Part shown: positions 17,047 to 26,746 of the stretch, one piece after another | Numbering within the stretch: position 1 is the stretch's first letter | How the letters are laid out: each line of letters starts with the position of its first letter | Source of the DNA: Candidatus Nitrosothermus koennekei | GTDB lineage: Archaea > Thermoproteota > Nitrososphaeria > Nitrososphaerales > Nitrosocaldaceae | Assembly: GCA_013538715.1 (NCBI GenBank) | Contig: JACAFH010000003.1 | Coordinates: 59,478 to 123,477 of the forward strand | Direction: 5' to 3' | DNA: 64,000 nt | Translations under genes and position numbers: made by a program | The notes under the pieces: generated by a model | Told to the model about the DNA's origin: nothing | Database searches by the model: none | What the model saw: the letters and a program-made list of their open reading frames with translations, nothing else

Positions 17047-18084
17047 TTATTTCTTCTTATTTACCTTCCAGATTACTATACCTGCAATAACAGCAGCTAT
17101 ACCAGCAAATCCTGCAAAGACCATGATGGGTAAATTCTGACTTTGGTATATCTGTTTACCTGTAGCATAATCTGTTACTAATACATATTCATTGCTATCT
17201 CTACTTTCTAAAGAGGCATAACCTGCTATCTTTATGGTTGAATATGCTGGAGGTATCGTAACTTTGAGCTTTGCTTCGCTGTTATCTACTTTTATATCCT
17301 TCTCTATATGTATCTCTTTCAATATGCCCTCTCTAAAACTACTCTCACCCTTTGCATAAGTTGTAAGAACTGCAGGTATATTTCCTGTAAGTCCTAACCT
17401 CTTTGCATCGGCTGAAGCACCAGAAGCCTCGAATGAGGTTGCCCAGTTAGATAGTGGTAGCTTTTTGAAATCGCTCCCATCTAATAACGAATGGCTTAAT
17501 GCATCGTCTACACCAGCGTTCTGTAACATCTGAGCCAATTCTGGTTCTAACTTTTCAATTAAGCCTTTTAGGCTATTTATATCAATTTCTCCATATTCTG
17601 CTGTGTTCACTATCAATGGTTCGTTTAATGATATACCTCTCCAGTTAAGATCAGTTAATGCACCATCACCCATAGTATCGCCACTTACTACTATATCCTT
17701 TATAATAAACTCTACTGACACTTTAGCATCTATTCGTGCTGAACGATCATCACCAGCTATTTTGCCTTCATAAGATATATTTATGGATTCAAATTGTGCT
17801 GGAGAATTTAATTGTTGGATAAGATTTGAATTCATCTTATCCATTATCTCCTTAACACCTGGTGTATCCATATTAGCCTCAAACTTTATTACCTTCTCTT
17901 TATTCTCTAACAGCGATTTGATAGGACCTTCATTATACGCTATATTTGCTACATGCTGTGCCTCTAAATGACCAATACCTTTATCTTCTTGAGCAAATAT
18001 GGTTACATTTAGGTCTATAGCAAATGCTTTTGTTAATGGTAGTAGTAGTATTGATAGTAGTACAACTGTAAATATCTTTGGCAT
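17047..18084 (-). CDS. Secreted, C-terminally membrane-anchored protein of unknown function
   Basis: Starting at ATG 18084 (MPKIFTVVLLSILLLPLTKA) the protein has 345 residues, with a Sec-type signal peptide ending near AFA-ID. A large polar extracellular region follows, then one C-terminal helix (IMVFAGFAGIAAVIAGIVIW) with a KVNKKK cytoplasmic tail. An in-frame ATG at 18105 would add seven residues before the signal. The ectodomain has repeated beta-rich stretches (IKIAGYASLESRDSNEYVLV). I do not recognise a family. The topology suits a surface-anchored protein of the kind abundant in ammonia-oxidising archaea. Confidence 0.75.
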   Translation of the reverse strand: MPKIFTVVLLSILLLPLTKAFAIDLNVTIFAQEDKGIGHLEAQHVANIAYNEGPIKSLLENKEKVIKFEANMDTPGVKEIMDKMNSNLIQQLNSPAQFESINISYEGKIAGDDRSARIDAKVSVEFIIKDIVVSGDTMGDGALTDLNWRGISLNEPLIVNTAEYGEIDINSLKGLIEKLEPELAQMLQNAGVDDALSHSLLDGSDFKKLPLSNWATSFEASGASADAKRLGLTGNIPAVLTTYAKGESSFREGILKEIHIEKDIKVDNSEAKLKVTIPPAYSTIKIAGYASLESRDSNEYVLVTDYATGKQIYQSQNLPIMVFAGFAGIAAVIAGIVIWKVNKKK

Positions 18085-18174
18085 GATTAATACATTCCAT
18101 ATCATATTTATAAACTTTTAGTTATTATTAAATAAGTGCTATTATATTTAAAATTTCTAGATTATATTTGTACA

Positions 18175-19554
18175 CTATACCATTTTTACGAGTTTATATA
18201 ATGGATACTCATTATCGTCTATAATAATTCCATATATTCCATTATAAGGTTTAATTGTTTTAATGAATGATACACCATCTTTTGTAAATAATTTAAGATG
18301 TATATCAGCTATAGATTGTGTTGTTGCAAAATTTTTGTGCTTATCAGTAAGAACAAATACCATATTATCACCATTACTCCTAAATATATTTGCTAATACC
18401 AATAAATTGTTACCTATTGCATCTTTCTCATTAATTCTTGCCTCACACATTCCTATATCCACAGATAATAGGCATGGTTTATTACTCTTTATCTTTAATT
18501 GTGGATATCTATTGGTTATAACTCTCTCAAATGTTCCCATAATATCTTCGTATGACATCTTCTCAAGGTATTGATAAGCTGGGAGATTAATATCAGATGA
18601 TACTAATATTAACCGCTCTAAGTCTTCTTCAGTGCAGTATGGTTTAATATGATTTAATATACTAGCATAAGGTTTATCAGGTGTATTAAATACTATAGCA
18701 GATCCTCCACTTCGCATATAATTAAGTATCATATTAAGCAGTATCAAACCTAAAACTCTTCTATCTCTGTTCTCACTAACCTCAAATAATATTACATTAC
18801 CAGCACCAATCTTATTTATAGCGTTGTCTAGATATTTATTGCCTGTAGATCTTTTACGCTCATACACTATTGGTTCAAATATCCTATTTGGTTTATTAAA
18901 TACTATATTCTGTCTATTAATAGGTGTAAAATGAGAATCTATCAAAGAATAGAATATATATTTATCACTTATTTGCGAACCCCTCATCTTGTCAATTCTC
19001 ATATATCTTATAGTTTTATTCTCAAGTGTAACTACAGCATCTACTAGATATGCTACAGTATTTAGTACTGGTTCTTCACTTATAAATATAATAAAACCGT
19101 TATTAGCATCTGCTAAAGATACCATAGTCTTTTCCGCTTTCAAACGTTCTTTCATATCAGCCTCCTTTGCTAATGCATCCCAACTATCTAATATTATAAA
19201 CGCACGATCCTTCATAACAGCACTCATTACCATCTCTACTATTATGTTTATAGTACCTAACCTAACATCAACTAAAGGTGCAGTACCTTTCATATTACTT
19301 GCAAATGGCCTCATTACATTCTCATCTATTAGAAGATCCTTACACCATGGGATCTGCTGTATTAACTTCTCATATGATACACGAGTAGATATGTAACATC
19401 CTCTATAGTAAGGTTTTACGTAATTCAATAATTCTAATGCTAATGTAGTCTTACCTACTCCTGGATCTCCTCTTATTAGTAATGAAGTAGGATTGGCCTT
19501 AAAGAAGTTAGCGAATATACTTCCTAGACCATTCTCCTCTATTGTAAGTGTCAT
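18175..19554 (-). CDS. KaiC/RadA-like RecA-superfamily ATPase, two domains
   Basis: The 459-residue protein has an N-terminal RecA/KaiC-type domain with Walker A GDPGVGKTT (29-37) and Walker B-like AFIILDSWDAL (about 118-128). The second half (from about 225, GAGNVILFEVSENRDRR) repeats the fold's rhythm but has no recognisable P-loop, so it is probably a degenerate second RecA domain. Such proteins bind ATP and act in DNA repair or regulation. It lies 61 nt downstream of the RPA-like gene on the same strand, which favours a DNA-related role. Confidence 0.75.
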   Translation of the reverse strand: MTLTIEENGLGSIFANFFKANPTSLLIRGDPGVGKTTLALELLNYVKPYYRGCYISTRVSYEKLIQQIPWCKDLLIDENVMRPFASNMKGTAPLVDVRLGTINIIVEMVMSAVMKDRAFIILDSWDALAKEADMKERLKAEKTMVSLADANNGFIIFISEEPVLNTVAYLVDAVVTLENKTIRYMRIDKMRGSQISDKYIFYSLIDSHFTPINRQNIVFNKPNRIFEPIVYERKRSTGNKYLDNAINKIGAGNVILFEVSENRDRRVLGLILLNMILNYMRSGGSAIVFNTPDKPYASILNHIKPYCTEEDLERLILVSSDINLPAYQYLEKMSYEDIMGTFERVITNRYPQLKIKSNKPCLLSVDIGMCEARINEKDAIGNNLLVLANIFRSNGDNMVFVLTDKHKNFATTQSIADIHLKLFTKDGVSFIKTIKPYNGIYGIIIDDNEYPLYKLVKMV

Positions 19555-19615
19555 ACTCTAATTAATTATTTAGAGTAGAGTGATATAACTATGTGTATGT
19601 ATCATAAGATAATAC

Positions 19616-20998
19616 CTATGATACTACCATTATCTTTGAATATGGTTTTAGCCTCAGCTCTGGCTTACCATCTCTTGATACAGATGCTGAAGCACCATAA
19701 ACCTTGATCCTTCTTCCTGTACTTAGATTTTCTATCATTTTTGCTGTTTCTCTCCATGCTACAAGTCTTATCTCTCCGCTATCATCGCCTAACAATGTTT
19801 CAGCATAGTTCACACTCTCATTCTTTATAATTACTTCTTGTATCTTTACTGGCAATAATGTTATCGCTTCTAGAAAGTATAGTGTATCTTCATCAGGTTT
19901 TATCTCATTGATCTTTACCTCTAATGTACTAGGAGAAGGAATATCTGCCTCATCTAATACCCTTACATATGAATCTCTATCTAGAATTATTGTATTGCCA
20001 TATATCCTGCTTGGTACACACTCTACATATCTATCAATCTCTAAACCATCTATGGATAAAGAACTTAATAATAGATACGGATTATCCTTATCCATTACTA
20101 ATGCTAATATCTCATCACCTCTCTCCTCTAAAGAGATTATTCTTATTTGAATTATATCGGGTTCTTCTCTATCCTTCTCCATCATAATCTTACTCCCTTC
20201 ATCACCATGTAGTTCAATATCACCAAATTGGTTTCTCTTTGCTCTAAATCCTATTAAAAATGCTTTATCGCCTCTCTTAATTATCTTTGGTAGACTATTC
20301 TCATCTACATTCCATATTATTACTCTCATTTCATTACTAGAATTTATCTTCATATGAAGAACTCTACTCTTCTCTCCTTTATTGTTTATAAATGATGATA
20401 TCCTTGGAGGTGATAAGATCTCAGCATTTATAACTAGATTATCTCTTTCACTAATCTCTTTTATATCTATTGCTAACTTTTCTATGCTTCTTATATATTG
20501 CACATCATCCTCAATTAACTCTATCTTACTCTTACTGCTTGTGCTTAAACTTACCTTACCATCTGGTGTAGAGCGAGTATATGCTCTATTTATCCTTATA
20601 GCATCTCCATGCTTTAAACCGAGTGTATCTGGAAGTGTAGCCATAGCATCCCAAAGAGTCAATCTAGCAGTAGCATCATTATCATATATAACAAGTGTTC
20701 TTAGCATAGATACTGAACCATCGCTCCTTTCTATCCTCTTTATTGGATATATCTTTAATATTCTAGATACTAGAGTTATCTCCCTAATACCTGCATATAG
20801 ATCTTTTAATGATAGCTCTATATTCTCTCTCTCTACATCTATTCCTAGATCTGCTGCAACTAGAAATAATGCTCCTTGATCTGTCAAATAACCAGCTCCT
20901 ACTTCTTCTTTCTTTTCTGCTACTAATTCTAATAATTTAGATTCTGTAAGATCTCTTCTTTGTTGTAATATGTATTCAATCATCTCTCTTGCATTCAT
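19616..20998 (-). CDS. Replication protein A-like ssDNA-binding protein (multiple OB folds)
   Basis: The 460-residue protein has an N-terminal helical segment (1-60) and at least three OB-fold stretches, seen as 'LVSRILKIYPIKRI...LVIYDNDATARLTLWDA' (about 75-120), 'INAEILSPPRISS...VLHMKINSSNEMRVIIWN' (about 190-235) and 'EVIIKNESVNYAETLLGDDSGEIRLVAW' (near the C-terminus). This arrangement matches archaeal RPA/replication factor A proteins that coat single-stranded DNA. No zinc finger is seen. The gene ends 61 nt before the KaiC-like ATPase. Confidence 0.88.
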   Translation of the reverse strand: MNAREMIEYILQQRRDLTESKLLELVAEKKEEVGAGYLTDQGALFLVAADLGIDVERENIELSLKDLYAGIREITLVSRILKIYPIKRIERSDGSVSMLRTLVIYDNDATARLTLWDAMATLPDTLGLKHGDAIRINRAYTRSTPDGKVSLSTSSKSKIELIEDDVQYIRSIEKLAIDIKEISERDNLVINAEILSPPRISSFINNKGEKSRVLHMKINSSNEMRVIIWNVDENSLPKIIKRGDKAFLIGFRAKRNQFGDIELHGDEGSKIMMEKDREEPDIIQIRIISLEERGDEILALVMDKDNPYLLLSSLSIDGLEIDRYVECVPSRIYGNTIILDRDSYVRVLDEADIPSPSTLEVKINEIKPDEDTLYFLEAITLLPVKIQEVIIKNESVNYAETLLGDDSGEIRLVAWRETAKMIENLSTGRRIKVYGASASVSRDGKPELRLKPYSKIMVVS

Positions 20999-21003
20999 AG
21001 TAT

Positions 21004-21396
21004 CTATACTAAAGTACTCTCTATAATATTATATTTTTGAAGGAAGGGAAGCAATTTATATTTAAGTATACTCTCATATTTTGCATTGTTATCCATTGAT
21101 ACAGCTAATATATAATATTTACCCTCTAATGGTATAGTTACTCTTGTGATCTTTTGATACACAGTAATAGAATAGAGAGGTTTGCCTATATATGGTCTAA
21201 GAAGTATTCTAGCCCTCATCCTCTCCGCTGCAGTCTTTAATGAGAATTCTCTTACATCTTTTGGCAATAATAATTGTATGTTTTTTCTTGTTGCTTGCAT
21301 TATAATCTGTTCAGATCTATCCATTATAGCAGCAAATCTTATAGAATCGTCTAATGCAAGAATCTTCTCACAAAAATCATTTGGTAGATCATTCAT
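21004..21396 (-). CDS. Thaumarchaeal conserved protein (DUF6659-like)
   Basis: The 130-residue soluble protein begins with 'FCEKILALDDSIRFAAIMDRSEQII', a pattern I associate with a family of roughly 130-residue proteins expanded in ammonia-oxidising archaea. In these the conserved 'I..LD..IRFA...' is followed by two strand-rich segments (here RVTIPLEGKYYILAVSMD). The function is unknown; a small sensor (roadblock/PAS-like) role is only a guess. It lies 5 nt upstream of the RPA-like gene and is probably co-transcribed with it. Confidence 0.7.
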   Translation of the reverse strand: MNDLPNDFCEKILALDDSIRFAAIMDRSEQIIMQATRKNIQLLLPKDVREFSLKTAAERMRARILLRPYIGKPLYSITVYQKITRVTIPLEGKYYILAVSMDNNAKYESILKYKLLPFLQKYNIIESTLV

Positions 21397-21562
21397 GTTA
21401 AAGGCTAATATTTACCAATATTTAACAATTACTATCGTTTATTATAAATTAGAAATGACAGTGTATATTTTGGATTTATAATATTATTATATTAAACCAT
21501 CATAACTCAAATATTAGTCGAACAGTTTTAGTTTATATAGATTATGTTATATGTATATGTAC

Positions 21563-22531
21563 TTACAATAATTGTAATATACTCTTAATAGATGCTATAG
21601 ATATTCCATTACTTTCTATCTTTTGTAATGCAGGTGGATTCTCTTTATAATCGCTTATCCTACTCTCTATCCTCTCCTCATATATATATCCATGCTCATT
21701 TTTATAAAATACACCTATGGGTATTCTATTATCCCATTCATTAGATTTTGCTATTGCTTGCGCCATCTTAAGATTTATCTCTTCCTTACTTCCTTCATGC
21801 ACAATTGGATCATAGTTTTCATCCTCGAGTTTATAAACCCTTGATCTCTCTTTCATTGTAGTAGGATCCATATTACCTTCACCTGCAAACCATTCTCTAG
21901 TATAGATATCATTATATGTTGGACATGGTTGTAATACATCTATAAATGCTAACCCTTTATGTTCTATAGCCTTTCTTATTACATCTTTTAAATGCTTTAT
22001 ATCATAAGAGTAAGCTCGTGCAATAAATGTAAAACCTGCAACTAATGCTAATGCTATCGGATTTATATTCTGGTTTATATTTGGATTTGGAAGAGATTTC
22101 GTCTTTATACCTAGCTTTAATGTTGGACTTGCTTGACCTTTAGTTAAACCATAGACACCATTATCAAATATTATATATGTTAGATCTATATTCCTCCTCC
22201 CAATATTCACAAAATGTCCAGCGCCTATACCTAAACCATCACCATCACCTCCTACAGCTATAACCTCTAGATTTGGATTTGCCAACTTTGCACCAATTGC
22301 ATATGGTAATACTCTACCATGAAGTGTATGAATACCGTTAACGTTAATGTAATGAGGAGTCTTTCCAGAACATCCTATACCAGAGAATATCGCTACTTTA
22401 TGATTTGGTAATTGCATCTCAGTAAGAACCATTTGTATAGAATTTAATATACCAAAATCTCCACATCCTGGACACCAATCATTATGAACGCTAGTTTTAT
22501 AATCTGCTATAGTAAACCTCTTAGACACCAT
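21563..22531 (-). CDS. korB: 2-oxoacid:ferredoxin oxidoreductase, beta subunit
   Basis: The 322-residue protein is TPP-binding: CPGCGDFG (20-27) holds a [4Fe-4S] cysteine pair, and GGDGDGLGIGAGHFVNIGRR is the GDG...N TPP/Mg motif. Cys196-type sequence LQPCPTYND follows. With KorA it oxidatively decarboxylates a 2-oxoacid (2-oxoglutarate or pyruvate) to the acyl-CoA and reduces ferredoxin, reversibly. Its start overlaps the end of korA by 11 nt, so translation is coupled. Substrate specificity is not decidable from the visible residues. Confidence 0.95.
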   Translation of the reverse strand: MVSKRFTIADYKTSVHNDWCPGCGDFGILNSIQMVLTEMQLPNHKVAIFSGIGCSGKTPHYINVNGIHTLHGRVLPYAIGAKLANPNLEVIAVGGDGDGLGIGAGHFVNIGRRNIDLTYIIFDNGVYGLTKGQASPTLKLGIKTKSLPNPNINQNINPIALALVAGFTFIARAYSYDIKHLKDVIRKAIEHKGLAFIDVLQPCPTYNDIYTREWFAGEGNMDPTTMKERSRVYKLEDENYDPIVHEGSKEEINLKMAQAIAKSNEWDNRIPIGVFYKNEHGYIYEERIESRISDYKENPPALQKIESNGISIASIKSILQLL

Positions 22532-24416
22532 TCCTTAGAACCACTCTCCTCTCTTTACTCCCATTTATTATGTTACTTAAAGCATAATATAATTCATCAG
22601 CTGATATGGGTCTTCCATTATATTTTACTATCCTATAATCGACCTCTTTATTTGTATATAGTTTAATAAGCTTTGCTAATTGTGCTGAATAATTCATCTC
22701 TACATCTATTACCATTTGTGTATTACTTAATACTTCGCTTATATAAGATGATGGAAATGGCTGTAATAATTTAATTTGAAGCATATTAAAAGTGTTATCT
22801 AGCATAGATATAGCATCTAGTATTGCACCTTTTGGAGAACCCCATGTTATTATCGTCTTATCAGAATTGTTATCATAGAAGATAGCCTTCTCTTCATTAC
22901 TTAAGTCTCTAAGCATAGTATCTAACTTCTTCATTCTCTTCTCCATCATTATATCTCTCATCTCTGGATCCTCTGTTATATGACCATACTCATCATGTTC
23001 ATCACCCGTATTCCAGAATATGCCATTCTCTGTCCCCAGTCTTACTCTTGTAGATATACCATCATCACTCAATCTAAACCTCTTATAGTCTCCATTAACA
23101 CTATCTATTAACAAACCTCTGTCTATCTTAATCTTACTTGTATCATATACTTTACATGTTACTAAGCTATTCGCAAGTGCTTTATCTAGTATATGTATAA
23201 CTGGCATTTGATATCTTTCGGCATAATTAAATGCCCTTATTGTATCATAGTATATCTCCTCAACATCTCCAGATGCTATAACTGCTCTAGGAAATTCGCC
23301 ATGACCAGCATTGATAGCAAATAACAGATCTCCTTGCTCATGTCTAGTAGGCAACCCAGTACTAGGTCCTGCTCTTTGGTATAGTGTTATTACTACTGGC
23401 ACCTCATTCATTCCAGCCCAACTCAAACCTTCAGCCATAAGTGAGAAACCTGGACCAGATGTGCTTGTAGATGATCTTGCACCAGCTATAGCGGCTCCTG
23501 TAGCCATTGTTATAGCAGAGATCTCATCCTCAGTCTGTATTACTACCAAAGAGCCTTTAGTGCCATCTATGTTACTTATTATCTGATTTGACTCAAGAAA
23601 TTCACTCTCGTCAGTTGCTGGTGTTATAGGATAATATGTTTGAAATCTACAACCAGCACTTATCTTACCCAATGCTGCTGCTTGTGTCCCTTGTAATAGT
23701 ATTAAATTATCTAAGCTTTTACTAACAAATCTTTTACTTATATCGTACTTTGCTTTAGTATAGTTATATGCTTTATTAGCAGCGTCTATATTTAGTGCTA
23801 TAACATTAGTTTTAGATTTGAATATAGATTTTATAGCATCATGAATATACTTTACATCTAAATCTAATAAAGCAAGTGATGATGCTACACTCATAATATT
23901 TGTTACTCTAGTTAATCTACTTAACATTGATTCTCCTCTCTCTGCGGCTAATTGAGATAATAGTTCGTTGAATGGTATAGAACAAATACTACATTCATCT
24001 CTAACACTATCAAGCATATCTTTTACACTATTCTTATTCTTAGATTTCAAGAATGTTTCTATTCTTCTTCGTGCAACATCACCAATCGTATTAATATCTT
24101 CTAGACGTTTATCATTAAGAGAGGAATCATATATTATAGAAGCGCCTTTTGATACATATGATAAATGCCTAAAGATAGTCTCAGCATCTAATGCTACAAG
24201 CATATCTATTCTATCAAGATGAGATCTAATTGTTTTATTACTGACTCTAATAGTGAAATAACTATGTTCACCTTTTATATTAGAATGATATTCTCTCTTA
24301 CCATATATATGTAAACCAGCTAGATAACATGCTCTTGCGAATATATTTGCAGATGTATCTACGCCACTCCCTTGTGGACCACCAGTGACCCACGATAGTT
24401 CATTAATTATATTCAT
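22521..24416 (-). CDS. korA: 2-oxoacid:ferredoxin oxidoreductase, fused gamma-alpha subunit
   Basis: At 631 residues it carries the gamma domain first (WVTGGPQGSGVDTSANIFARA, 9-29) and then the alpha domain (from about 240: LLQGTQAAALGKISAGCRFQTYYPITPATDESEF, shown here in part). YPITPATDE and the TSGPGFSLMAEGLSWAGMNEVP region are typical of KorA/PorA. This two-subunit arrangement is the archaeal form (as in Sulfolobus). The ferredoxin and CoA are soluble partners. It is immediately upstream of and overlapping korB. Confidence 0.95.
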   Translation of the reverse strand: MNIINELSWVTGGPQGSGVDTSANIFARACYLAGLHIYGKREYHSNIKGEHSYFTIRVSNKTIRSHLDRIDMLVALDAETIFRHLSYVSKGASIIYDSSLNDKRLEDINTIGDVARRRIETFLKSKNKNSVKDMLDSVRDECSICSIPFNELLSQLAAERGESMLSRLTRVTNIMSVASSLALLDLDVKYIHDAIKSIFKSKTNVIALNIDAANKAYNYTKAKYDISKRFVSKSLDNLILLQGTQAAALGKISAGCRFQTYYPITPATDESEFLESNQIISNIDGTKGSLVVIQTEDEISAITMATGAAIAGARSSTSTSGPGFSLMAEGLSWAGMNEVPVVITLYQRAGPSTGLPTRHEQGDLLFAINAGHGEFPRAVIASGDVEEIYYDTIRAFNYAERYQMPVIHILDKALANSLVTCKVYDTSKIKIDRGLLIDSVNGDYKRFRLSDDGISTRVRLGTENGIFWNTGDEHDEYGHITEDPEMRDIMMEKRMKKLDTMLRDLSNEEKAIFYDNNSDKTIITWGSPKGAILDAISMLDNTFNMLQIKLLQPFPSSYISEVLSNTQMVIDVEMNYSAQLAKLIKLYTNKEVDYRIVKYNGRPISADELYYALSNIINGSKERRVVLRNGV

Positions 24417-24452
24417 ATTCTTTATAGTGATACTGTGTATATTTATTTTCTT

Positions 24453-24590
24453 CTAACCGCCAGTAGTTGCGTCAAATAAACAGCATTCACATTTATCACT
24501 TTCTCCACAGAATGGACATACACAAACACAAAATTCTAGTCTATTACCACAGATCTCGCATCTTACAATATCATTCTCTTCTTCGCTCAT
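24453..24590 (-). CDS. Small cysteine-rich zinc-binding protein
   Basis: A 45-residue frame starts MSEEENDIVRCEICGN and continues with CVCVCPFCGESDKCECCLF. Nine cysteines in about 35 residues, arranged as CxxC-x6-CxC-CPxCG-x4-CxCC, indicate one or two zinc knuckles. It is 36 nt upstream of korA on the same strand. It is too short for homology by eye, but the composition is far from chance in AT-rich DNA. Its function is unknown; it could be a metal-binding adaptor. Confidence 0.65.
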   Translation of the reverse strand: MSEEENDIVRCEICGNRLEFCVCVCPFCGESDKCECCLFDATTGG

Positions 24591-25053
24591 AACTCTTTAT
24601 AACTATCATACTATTAATAATTTTTGTTCTAAAAATAAGTTTAGATTATAGATTTACTCTTTACTAAATTTTAGTAAAACTAATTATGTTATTTATTATA
24701 GTTGAATTCTTTAGCAAGATGTAGTATAAATAATGATTACATTTAAGTTCATAAATATTATTAGTTCTTATCTGATATATAACTTACCATTTTTAGATCG
24801 CCTATATCATTACAAATCTTCATTATATATATCTACATGGAGATCGTTAGTAATATCTATGCTAGATATTTTTAGTAACACTTCTTGAAAATATATCTTC
24901 TCTTAAATATACACATCCAAATTCTTTATGGTTATATAATTATAACTTTACCTATTTTTATTATATACTGCTAAGTGGCATCTATGAAGAATAAAGAGTA
25001 TTCTTAATGAATGCTGAGAATACTATATTAATTCCTTATAATACTTCACACAT
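24591..25053. other. Non-coding AT-rich spacer
   Basis: About 460 bp between divergent units. I see no frame with coding character, no clear RNA fold and no repeat. The right end probably holds the promoter of the hydroxyacid dehydrogenase gene. Confidence 0.5.
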
Positions 25054-25989
25054 ATGGAACGTGTTTATCTAACTAGAAATATACCAAAGGCAGTGAGTAT
25101 GTTAAAAGAATATTTTGAGTTGATTATACATGATAGTACAAAGCCACCAGATCGTTATGAGATAGTAAAGAACGTTAGTAATGTATATGCTATACTCTGC
25201 TCACCGTCAGATAATATAGATAGTATAGTTATAAACGCTGCTAATAAATTAAGAGTAATAAGTACTTATAGTGTTGGTTATGATCATATAGATCTTGCAT
25301 CAGCAAATGCAAGAGGTATAATTGTAGGATATACACCAAATGTTCTTACAAATGCTACTGCAGATCTCACATTTGCTTTATTATTAGCTATAGCAAGGAG
25401 AGTAGTTGAAGGTGATAAATTGATAAGAAGTGCTAAATGGAGTAATATATATGAATATAATTTTATGCTAGGAAGAGATCTAGAGGGTAAGATATTAGGC
25501 ATAATAGGCTTAGGAAGAATAGGTGCTGCAGTAGCTAGAAGAGCAGCAGGGTTTGGGATGAAGATAGTATATAATAGTAGAGAAAAGAAGAATATATATG
25601 AATATCTCTCATTAGATGAACTTCTTAAGGTTAGTGATTTTGTAAGTATTCATACTCCATTAAATGAGCATACATATCACATGATTGGAGAAAAAGAGCT
25701 AAAGAGTATGAAGAGGTGTGCATATCTTATAAACACTGCAAGAGGTAAAATAGTGGATGAAAGAGCATTGATTAGAGCATTAAAAGAAGGGTGGATTGCA
25801 GGTGCAGCACTTGATGTTTATGAACAAGAACCCTTAGTTGCATCAGAGCTTATTGAACTTGATAATGTAGTATTAACTCCTCACATTGGTAGTGCTACTA
25901 TAGAGACGAGAGAGAGGATGGCTGAAATTGCTGCTCTCAATATAATTAACCCATACAAAGGATTAGAACCAATTTATAGAGTTAAATAA
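25054..25989 (+). CDS. D-isomer-specific 2-hydroxyacid dehydrogenase (glyoxylate/hydroxypyruvate reductase type)
   Basis: The 311-residue protein has the nucleotide-binding motif GIIGLGRIGAAVARRA. The segment after strand B reads YNSRE; basic residues there favour NADPH over NADH. The catalytic Arg is in NTARGKIVDERAL, Glu in YEQEP and His in LTPHIGSAT. The 'LTNATADLTFALLLAIARR' segment is typical of archaeal glyoxylate reductases, although a phosphoglycerate dehydrogenase role is not excluded. Single gene. Confidence 0.9.
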   Translation: MERVYLTRNIPKAVSMLKEYFELIIHDSTKPPDRYEIVKNVSNVYAILCSPSDNIDSIVINAANKLRVISTYSVGYDHIDLASANARGIIVGYTPNVLTNATADLTFALLLAIARRVVEGDKLIRSAKWSNIYEYNFMLGRDLEGKILGIIGLGRIGAAVARRAAGFGMKIVYNSREKKNIYEYLSLDELLKVSDFVSIHTPLNEHTYHMIGEKELKSMKRCAYLINTARGKIVDERALIRALKEGWIAGAALDVYEQEPLVASELIELDNVVLTPHIGSATIETRERMAEIAALNIINPYKGLEPIYRVK

Positions 25990-26113
25990 CTAAATTACTA
26001 TATTTGATCATTTATCAAGATGAACCTACATAACATATAATTATATTCACAATAAAAGATCGATGCAAAAGCTTATTAATGCCATTAGAATAGTAATGAT
26101 GTAAGGTGAAGTT

Positions 26114-26746
26114 TTGTCAAACTATGTAGATGCACATAAATTACATGGAACTACAACTGTAGGATTGCAGTGTAAAGATGGGGTAGTTCTAGCAACTGAT
26201 AACAGAGCTACTGCAGGATTTCTATATATAGCACATAGAAATGTTAAGAAGATAGCAAAGATAGATAATCATGTTGCGTTAACAATGGCTGGAACTGTTG
26301 CAGATGCACAAAATATGGTTGATATATTAAGGTATTATGCAAATACATATAGATTACAGAATAAAAGACCCATACCTGTCAAGTCATGTGCTAGACTAGC
26401 ATCAAATGTATTCTTTGCTAACAGGTTCTATCCGTATATAATTGAGATATTGGTTGGAGGATACGATGAGAAGCCAGATCTGTACAAGATAGACTTGTTT
26501 GGTTCAATCAATAAAGAGAGTTTCGTATCTACTGGTAGCGGATCATTCGTTGCGTATGGTATACTAGAGAATGAGTTTAAAGAGGATATGAGAGTAGATG
26601 AAGGTGCAAAGGTTGCTGCAAGAGCAATAAATGCTGCTATACTTCGTAATGCTGGTACTGGTGATGGTATAGATGTTACTATAATAGATGCTAATGGATA
26701 TAGAGAGTTAAGTAGAGAAGAAAAGTTATCTATGATAATAAAGTGA
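26114..26746 (+). CDS. psmB: 20S proteasome beta subunit
   Basis: The 210-residue protein has a 12-residue propeptide ending KLHG, after which Thr13 (TTTVGLQCKDGVVLATDNRATAG) becomes the N-terminal nucleophile by self-cleavage. Further hallmarks are Lys33-type 'VKKIAKIDNHVALTMAGTVADAQ', GSGSFVAYG and RNAGTGDGIDVTII. The start codon is TTG at 26114 because no ATG precedes the propeptide. It is followed by fttA with a 4-nt stop/start overlap, so the proteolysis and transcription-termination genes are co-expressed. Confidence 0.96.
   Translation: MSNYVDAHKLHGTTTVGLQCKDGVVLATDNRATAGFLYIAHRNVKKIAKIDNHVALTMAGTVADAQNMVDILRYYANTYRLQNKRPIPVKSCARLASNVFFANRFYPYIIEILVGGYDEKPDLYKIDLFGSINKESFVSTGSGSFVAYGILENEFKEDMRVDEGAKVAARAINAAILRNAGTGDGIDVTIIDANGYRELSREEKLSMIIK

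Noticed and set aside
18175-19554. Archaellum ATPase FlaH or circadian KaiC
   Set aside because: No archaellum or kai genes nearby, and the second domain lacks a P-loop; the RPA-like neighbour points to DNA metabolism.
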